The notes under the pieces were generated by a model. That model saw only the letters and a program-made list of their open reading frames with translations, made no database searches and was not told the origin of the DNA. Made by a program: the position numbers and the translations under genes. From Thermogutta sp. (GTDB lineage: Bacteria; Planctomycetota; Planctomycetia; Pirellulales; Thermoguttaceae), in NCBI RefSeq assembly GCF_014359955.1, contig NZ_JACIYL010000002.1, positions 1-30,327 of the forward strand: 30,327 nucleotides of DNA. Direction: 5' to 3'. This document shows positions 25,327 through 30,327 of this stretch, one piece after another (the stretch's first letter is position 1; each line of letters opens with the position of its first letter).

Positions 25327-27798
25327 ATGGACGATGTCGTCCGGGCATTTTTAGAAAACGAACAACGGCTCCGGCTCGTGAGACGAATTGGACGGGGCGG
25401 TTTCGGGGAAGTCTGGGAAGCTGAATCGGAAAGCGGGGTCCGCTCTGCCATCAAGGTCTCCCTGGACTCGATCGACGAGCAAAACCCGGCCGTCAAGAAA
25501 GAGCTGGAAAACCTCAAACTTGTTAAGGCCCTGACGGGCCATCCCCATATCGTCAGCCTTCTCGACTACTGGGTCGTCTCCGGATATTTGGTCACCCGGT
25601 GGGAACTGGCCACCGACGGAACACTCCTCGACATGCTCGAAAGGTACCGCCAGGACGGCCAACCGGGCCTGCCTCTCAAGCCGCTCATCAGGTGGATCTA
25701 CGAGGCGGCGGATGGCCTGGACTTCCTCCACGAAAAGGGGATTTATCATCGGGACATCAAGCCGCAGAATTTGCTGGTTTTCCACGGGCATGTGAAGCTG
25801 GGAGATCTGGGGCTGGCTAAATTGGTGGGGGCCAGCACGGCCTCGCATACGGGTTCGGGGACGTTCGGGTATTTGCCGCCGGAGGCCTGGGGCGATCGTC
25901 GGCTGACGCCGAGCGTGGACCTTTACTGCCTGGCAGCAACGTACATCAAGCTGCGAACGGGACAGGAACCCTTTGGCACCAATCCTGTGGAGATTGTCGA
26001 ACGGCAGAAGAAGGGAGAACCAATTCTGGACGGTCTGGAGGACTGGGAGAAGCCGCTTCTTCTGGCGGCGCTGGATCCCGACCCCGGCAAGCGGTTTTCG
26101 CGAGGGGCGAGAGCTTGGGTCCGCAAACTGTCAACGGCCTGGCAGAAAAGCGCATCCTCTTCTCAACCGACCGATGCTTCGCTGCGCAGGGTGGCTGCAA
26201 GTTTTACACCATTACAAGCGCAGACACAGCACGAACAGGCGTCCCGCCTCGTCCCGCACGCCGCACCCAGCAATGCCGCAACAGAAAGCACCCAGAAACT
26301 GCCCGAGGTGTCCACAACCGCCAGGCCTCTGCCGCGCCGGCAAAGGTATTTTGCAGGTGTCCTGGCGAGTTGTGTCTTTTTGTTTCTGGTGCTGCTAGTC
26401 GGGATTTGGATACTCGGTCAGCGTCCCGATGTCAAAGTTGGCCAGGGGGACACGACCACAACTCATATCCCTAACGGTACGGCCCGCCCCGATATCGAAG
26501 TTGGTCAAGCGGATACCACCGCAGCTCAAACCACCAGCGACAGCGCCTCCCGTCCCGAGACCAAACCTGGTCAAGGGGATACGACCACAACTCAAACGGC
26601 TAACGGCACCACCGCCCCTTCCCATCTCATAGTTGGCCAACCGGATGTGCCTACCCTTGAGGCGGCCATCGAGCGCTGTCCGCCCGCTGGTACTATTCGG
26701 CTGCCAGCGGGCGTCTATCGCCTCACCACACCTTTGGAGATCACCAAGCCGGTGCAATTGGTCGGCGAGGGGATGGACGCTACGCGGGTTGTTTGCGATG
26801 GCGAGGGTTACGTGGTCAAGGTTAAGGCCCCCAAGTTTGCCGCCTGGGGGATCAGCTTTGAACATCTTGGCTCCGTTTGGGCTCATGTGATGGTGATCGA
26901 CTCCGCCTCAGTGACCGTTGAGGGATGTCAGTTTTTGGGTGGCGTATGGGATAAGCAAAACGATCGAGGCGGAGACGGCCTTTGGCTTCGCTGGGCAGCA
27001 ACGGGGGTGATCAAGAACTGTCGAGCCACCCAAAACAGCCTGTGCGGCATCGAATTGGGCGCTTTTGTTGATATTCTTCTGGAGGGCAACACCTGCGAGG
27101 GGAACGGGCAAAGCGGCATTTTCTATCTCCATAACGCCAGCGGCACGGCTCGCAACAATGTCTGCCGAAATAACGGGCTCGGGATTGGGGTTGCGGGCCA
27201 GGCGGCGCCCACGCTGGAGGGCAATACATGCGACGAAAACAAGGGCTGCGGCATTGCCTATTTCGATTACGCCCGTGGCACAGCCCGGGACAATGCCTGT
27301 CGAAATAACCCCGTCGGTATTTCGGTTTGGTACCAGGCAGCGCCCACGCTGGAGGGCAACACCTGCGAGGGGAACAAGCAGAGCGGCATTGCCTATCTCA
27401 AAAACGCTGGCGGCACGGCCCGGAAGAATGTTTGTCGAAATAACGGCCTTCCCGGTATTGCGGTGCAAGGCCAGGCGGCGCCGAGACTGGAGGGCAACGC
27501 GTGCGAGGGGAACAAAGGAAGCGGCATTGCCTATTTCGAAAACGCCGGCGGCACGGCACGGAACAATGTCTGTCGAAATAACGGCTACAACGGTATCGAG
27601 GTTTGGGACCAGGCGGCGCCCACGCTGGAGGACAACACGTGCGAGGGGAATCTCCGCTATGGAATCGCCTACTTCGAGAATGGTGGAGGGATTGCCACAC
27701 GCAACGTGTGCCGCGGTAACCGTGAAGCTCAGATTTGGATTCAGGATAACGCGAAGCCGTCGTTGCAGGATAACGATGGAGAGGTCGAGCGGCCATAG
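25327..27798 (+). CDS. Membrane Ser/Thr protein kinase with extracytoplasmic parallel beta-helix
   Basis: An 823-residue single-pass receptor-like kinase. Residues about 15-270 are a Hanks-type kinase: Gly loop G22-R-G-G-F-G27, K43 in AIKV, H141-R-D143-I-K-P-Q-N148, D160-L-G (DFG variant), SGTFGYLPPE (activation segment), and VDLYCLAATY. A Ser/Gln/Thr-rich linker leads to one membrane helix (343-364, YFAGVLASCVFLFLVLLVGI). Outside come three 21-22-residue Thr-rich repeats (366-430), then from about 440 a pectate-lyase/NosD-like right-handed beta-helix, with LRWAATGVIKNC and at least five coils-pairs of 45-46 residues. ATG 25327 has AGAGGGG seven bases upstream, while the open frame from 25018 only translates repeats. 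All catalytic residues are present, so it should be active. The ligand is unknown; sensing of a glycan or wall polymer is a guess. Confidence 0.92.
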   Translation: MDDVVRAFLENEQRLRLVRRIGRGGFGEVWEAESESGVRSAIKVSLDSIDEQNPAVKKELENLKLVKALTGHPHIVSLLDYWVVSGYLVTRWELATDGTLLDMLERYRQDGQPGLPLKPLIRWIYEAADGLDFLHEKGIYHRDIKPQNLLVFHGHVKLGDLGLAKLVGASTASHTGSGTFGYLPPEAWGDRRLTPSVDLYCLAATYIKLRTGQEPFGTNPVEIVERQKKGEPILDGLEDWEKPLLLAALDPDPGKRFSRGARAWVRKLSTAWQKSASSSQPTDASLRRVAASFTPLQAQTQHEQASRLVPHAAPSNAATESTQKLPEVSTTARPLPRRQRYFAGVLASCVFLFLVLLVGIWILGQRPDVKVGQGDTTTTHIPNGTARPDIEVGQADTTAAQTTSDSASRPETKPGQGDTTTTQTANGTTAPSHLIVGQPDVPTLEAAIERCPPAGTIRLPAGVYRLTTPLEITKPVQLVGEGMDATRVVCDGEGYVVKVKAPKFAAWGISFEHLGSVWAHVMVIDSASVTVEGCQFLGGVWDKQNDRGGDGLWLRWAATGVIKNCRATQNSLCGIELGAFVDILLEGNTCEGNGQSGIFYLHNASGTARNNVCRNNGLGIGVAGQAAPTLEGNTCDENKGCGIAYFDYARGTARDNACRNNPVGISVWYQAAPTLEGNTCEGNKQSGIAYLKNAGGTARKNVCRNNGLPGIAVQGQAAPRLEGNACEGNKGSGIAYFENAGGTARNNVCRNNGYNGIEVWDQAAPTLEDNTCEGNLRYGIAYFENGGGIATRNVCRGNREAQIWIQDNAKPSLQDNDGEVERP
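26422..26616 (+). repeat. Three degenerate 21-22-codon Thr-rich repeats
   Basis: Within the kinase gene, immediately after the membrane segment, three units begin RPDVKVGQGDTTTT, RPDIEVGQADTTAA and RPETKPGQGDTTTT. They probably form an extended stalk between membrane and beta-helix. Confidence 0.8.
27064..27747 (+). repeat. Tandem 135-138-bp repeats encoding beta-helix coils
   Basis: The motif QAAPTLEGNTC (with small changes) begins at 27199, 27334, 27472 and 27610, giving periods of 135, 138 and 138 bp. Between them GIAY...GTARNNVCRNNG recurs. An incomplete unit precedes the series, from about 27064. Each 45-46-residue unit contains two PbH1-size coils. DNA similarity between units is high, consistent with recent expansion. 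Confidence 0.9.
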
Positions 27799-27839
27799 CT
27801 CAGATGGTTGTTTGGTTCTTGAGGGGTGCTCGCTAAGTT

Positions 27840-28235
27840 TCGAAGGAACCTGCTTCTCTACACACGATGCGTACGTCTCTGTGTTTCCGAGGGACCTGCT
27901 GGTCGGGGCCGCTTGTCAACCTTGGATGATCCATGCCAATTCACTCGCGCTCCGGTAGGGGCAATTCATGAATTGCCCCTACAACGACCAGTCACATCAC
28001 ATGGCAGAGTGATACCGGGCACGACAAGCGTGCCCCTCCGAAACACCCCTCGGAGGGACCTGCTTGTCAGGTCCGTCGTTTGACGTTGGATCATCCATTG
28101 CCTCTCGGCGGGGACTGAAGTCCCGCGCAGAAAGCGGGGCTAAAGCCCCGCACTCCACATGTGGAGTTTCGCCGGGCACGACAAGCGTGCCCCTCCGAAA
28201 GATGCCGGAGGGACGTGACAAGCAGGTTCTTCCGG
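27840..28235. repeat. Repeat cluster C: BIME-like hairpins and palindromes
   Basis: Degraded units occur at about 27842 and 27888. The clear part starts with an inverted hairpin at 28017-28035 (GGGCACG-ACAAG-CGTGCCC), then CTCCGA...TCGGAG arms, then a direct hairpin at 28056-28074 (GGACCTG-CTTGT-CAGGTCC). GTTTGACGTTGGATCATCC follows, then GGGACT-GA-AGTCCC (28111-28124), GCGGGGCT-AA-AGCCCCGC (28134-28151), palindrome CTCCACATGTGGAG (28153-28166), a second inverted hairpin (28174-28192), and a degraded one near 28209. From about 28040 to 28156 it tracks cluster A at 3299-3443, but with one direct unit fewer. Confidence 0.85.
27955..27982. repeat. Perfect 28-bp palindrome, copy 2
   Basis: Begins GTAGGGGCAATTC and mirrors to GAATTGCCCCTAC around CATG, with no mismatch. 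It differs from the palindrome at 3629-3656 by one symmetric base-pair change, so pairing is preserved. Confidence 0.85.
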
Positions 28236-28402
28236 GCTGGATCTCGCCCCTGTCAAAACCTCGCCGAGGTGCACAGGCTCCTCCCGGGGCGGAAATGAAG
28301 CGGGCATGAATCCGTACTTGACCCGGCTCAACTTCTGGCTGACGATGAGACGCATCGTTCTGTCGCATGGTCTGTGGTGATACTGCAAGGAATTTGCCGG
28401 CA

Positions 28403-30327
28403 ATGATCAAGCGGTCATCCTGGATGTGGCGTGTGGTTTGGACTGCGGCTGGCGCGTTTGCTTTGGTGGGATTCACGCTGGCAGGTGGCCTCTGTTCGGT
28501 ACACGCTGCCGATAGGCCGGAGGTCTCTTCTTCGGAAGTTTGGGCCATCAGGCCCACCGCCGACGCTGTTTCGAAACTGGGCGGGCGAATCACCGGCGAA
28601 CTGCGGATCCGCGAGGTCGATGGGGAGCCGTTCGTTTTTCTCGGCCAGGAGGCCATGCTGACTTTTCCTGCCCAACACTTCTTTGATCCCGAGCAGGGCT
28701 CCCTTTCTTTCACGGTGATTCCCGCCTGGCCGGGAAATGACAAGCAGGCGCATACCTTTTTCCATATGGCGGAAGGCCCCTGTCATGTGACCATCTTCAA
28801 AACCGATACGAATGTTTTGCGGTTCGCCTATCGGGGGCGGGAAGATGTGCACGCCGCCTGCGACCTTGACGTGAGTGACTGGAAACCGGGCGAGCGCCAC
28901 GACATTTCGGCTGGCTGGCGAAAAGGCTATGGCAACTCACTCTTTCTGGTGCTGCGAGTGGACGGCCGGGAAGCCATCAATCACCGTGCCGTTCCCCTGG
29001 AAGCAATCCCCCAAGACCTGTTTCTCGGCCGACGGGGACCTTCCGGTCAACCGGCCGAGGCATGGCTCGGACGATTGAAGATGGGGCGGCAGCCCCCGCC
29101 GCTTCCATTTGCCACCGGTCCCAAACCGCCTGTGCTTGTGGAAGTGGATTGCGCGGTCCGATCGCCCCTCCGGCGTGTCCACGATTTCACGACAATCTGG
29201 AATAGTCGGGATAATCCTGTCCCCTTCGACACGACGAGTCCCGAATTCCGCTTGTTCCAGGAGGCAGGATTCCGGATGGTCCGCCTCGTGGCGTTCTCCG
29301 AGAGCTGGCTGTGGGGAACACGCGTGGACCTCACCGAGGACGGTCGGCTTGTGACGGATTTTTCCGACTTTGACCGCCTGCTGGATGTCTTCACTGCCGC
29401 CGGTGCTGAGCCCTATATCCGTCTGGCGTATCACACGCCGTCCGCGCTGGTGGCGCCCACGGTTCCGGCGAATCAGCGACGCTATGCTTTACCCCAAAAT
29501 CTCGAACTGTGGGACACGCTCATGGAGCGGATCGTGCGGCACGTTCTCTTTGAGCGGAAAATCCCGGTGCGGTACTGGGTAACGGCTCTCAACGAGGGGG
29601 ATCTCCCCGTCGCCCGGGGCGAGGCAACCCCCGAGACCATCTACAGGCTCTACGAGCGGACTTCCCTGCTTGTGAAGCGATTGGCTCCGCAGGCCCGGGT
29701 GGGCGGACCGGCACTCGCTCGCTCGGTCGATTCAGGCGGTCGGCCGACGCCCATGCTCACAGATTTTCTCCGCTTCTGTCGGGACAATCACCTGCCGCTC
29801 GATTTCCTCTGCTTCCATGCCTATGGGTATGCCCATCCCCGCCAGTACGAAGAGGCGGTATCCAGCATCCGCAACGCGGTGGAAAGCATCTGGCCGGAAA
29901 AAAGCCAGGCGATTGAGTATTTTCTCGACGAATGGAACCTCTGGTCCAGAACCGGGCAGCAGGACAACGAATATGGTGCTGCGTATCTGGCGGCAGCGCT
30001 GCACTACCAGCGGCGATCCGGCCTGACCAAGTCCAGCATCGTGAGTTTTAATCACTTTCGCCGAATCGGTTCCGAAGAGACAACGCTCTTTGAAAAGACC
30101 GGTCCCTTCCCGCGAACGCCTGACAGTCCCGTCTGTTTCCAGCCAGGAACATACACCTGTGATGGGCGGTCACTTCCCGGTGTGCGGTTGCATCCACCCG
30201 GCGGTGTTGATCAATACACTTTTTGCCGTGTCCAGATAGCGGTTCCTGCTGAGGGCGATCCACGTCTGGAAGCAGCGATCGGAGTGGTGCCGCTTTCTGC
30301 CCCCAGCGACGGGTGTGGCTTTCAACT
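28403..30327 (+). CDS. Secreted GH39-like glycoside hydrolase with N-terminal LamG-like domain (3' end missing)
   Basis: The frame is open from ATG 28403 to the right edge (641 codons, no stop). Residues 1-35 form a signal peptide (TAAGAFALVGFTLAGGLCSV). Residues about 65-215 look like a concanavalin/LamG-type sandwich (GSLSFTVIPAWPGNDKQ; FHMAEGPCHVTIF). From about 235 a TIM barrel typical of GH39 (beta-xylosidase/alpha-L-iduronidase clan) follows: FRMVRLVAFSESW, PYIRLAYHTP, acid/base candidate N397-E398 in VTALNEGD, FLCFHAYGY, and nucleophile candidate E510 in FLDEWNLW. The 112-residue spacing between the two Glu suits the family. Upstream AAGGA is 11 bp from the ATG. Substrate could be a xyloside, uronide or other; it is listed as GH39-like rather than assigned an activity. 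Confidence 0.85.
   Translation, partial: MIKRSSWMWRVVWTAAGAFALVGFTLAGGLCSVHAADRPEVSSSEVWAIRPTADAVSKLGGRITGELRIREVDGEPFVFLGQEAMLTFPAQHFFDPEQGSLSFTVIPAWPGNDKQAHTFFHMAEGPCHVTIFKTDTNVLRFAYRGREDVHAACDLDVSDWKPGERHDISAGWRKGYGNSLFLVLRVDGREAINHRAVPLEAIPQDLFLGRRGPSGQPAEAWLGRLKMGRQPPPLPFATGPKPPVLVEVDCAVRSPLRRVHDFTTIWNSRDNPVPFDTTSPEFRLFQEAGFRMVRLVAFSESWLWGTRVDLTEDGRLVTDFSDFDRLLDVFTAAGAEPYIRLAYHTPSALVAPTVPANQRRYALPQNLELWDTLMERIVRHVLFERKIPVRYWVTALNEGDLPVARGEATPETIYRLYERTSLLVKRLAPQARVGGPALARSVDSGGRPTPMLTDFLRFCRDNHLPLDFLCFHAYGYAHPRQYEEAVSSIRNAVESIWPEKSQAIEYFLDEWNLWSRTGQQDNEYGAAYLAAALHYQRRSGLTKSSIVSFNHFRRIGSEETTLFEKTGPFPRTPDSPVCFQPGTYTCDGRSLPGVRLHPPGGVDQYTFCRVQIAVPAEGDPRLEAAIGVVPLSAPSDGCGFQ

Larger units (their letters stand above)
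27799..28402. other. 604-bp repeat-rich gap between kinase and GH39-like genes
   Basis: About 27840-28235 is repeat cluster C with a perfect 28-bp palindrome. 28236-28402 shows nothing I recognise, and no gene was seen. Confidence 0.65.

Overview
The window looks like a chromosomal segment of a planctomycete, probably a Pirellulales/Thermogutta-type bacterium. The grounds are indirect: several secreted formylglycine-type sulfatases interleaved with glycoside hydrolases, a membrane Ser/Thr kinase with an outward-facing beta-helix, no SusC/SusD pair or local regulator, and moderately high GC. No rRNA, tRNA, CRISPR array, insertion sequence or phage gene was recognised. The lineage call is inference from gene content.

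Layout. (1) 1-2865, minus strand: the first 486 codons of a UvrD/PcrA-type helicase running off the left edge, then serC (phosphoserine aminotransferase). (2) 2866-3867: about 1 kb without a gene, packed with palindromic repeats and ending in a plausible promoter. (3) 3868-24119, plus strand: a 20-kb block of almost exclusively exported enzymes. In order these are an M60-type metallopeptidase, a sulfatase, three consecutive GH29 fucosidase-like genes, a GHL15-like putative glycosidase, two more sulfatases, a GH172(DUF2961)-sulfatase fusion, and a GH95 fucosidase-type enzyme. (4) 24321-24839, minus: a small nitroreductase. (5) 24840-25326: a second copy of the repeats. (6) 25327-27798, plus: a Ser/Thr kinase with one membrane segment and an extracytoplasmic parallel beta-helix. 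(7) 27799-28402: a third copy of the repeats. (8) 28403 to the right edge, plus: a GH39-like glycoside hydrolase, open at its 3' end.

How the genes may work together. M60 peptidases of known function attack O-glycosylated mucin-like proteins. GH29 and GH95 remove fucose or related L-sugars, and sulfatases remove sulfate esters that block glycosidases. Side by side, these activities suggest a locus for stripping and cutting a sulfated, fucose-rich glycoprotein or polysaccharide. The substrate itself cannot be read from sequence. The most unusual single gene is the 1072-residue GH172-sulfatase fusion, a candidate enzyme coupling desulfation to glycan cleavage in one exported chain. All four sulfatase domains carry the Cys form of the active-site signature, so they depend on a formylglycine-generating enzyme not encoded here.

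Non-coding structure. Three gene-free regions (about 3.1-3.7 kb, 25.0-25.2 kb and 27.8-28.2 kb) share a mosaic of short hairpins, dominated by a roughly 25-bp unit with a constant CTTGT/ACAAG loop and variable but self-complementary stems. It occurs in both orientations, like BIME/REP elements. A 55-bp piece of the M60 coding sequence is also repeated exactly in front of the first sulfatase gene.
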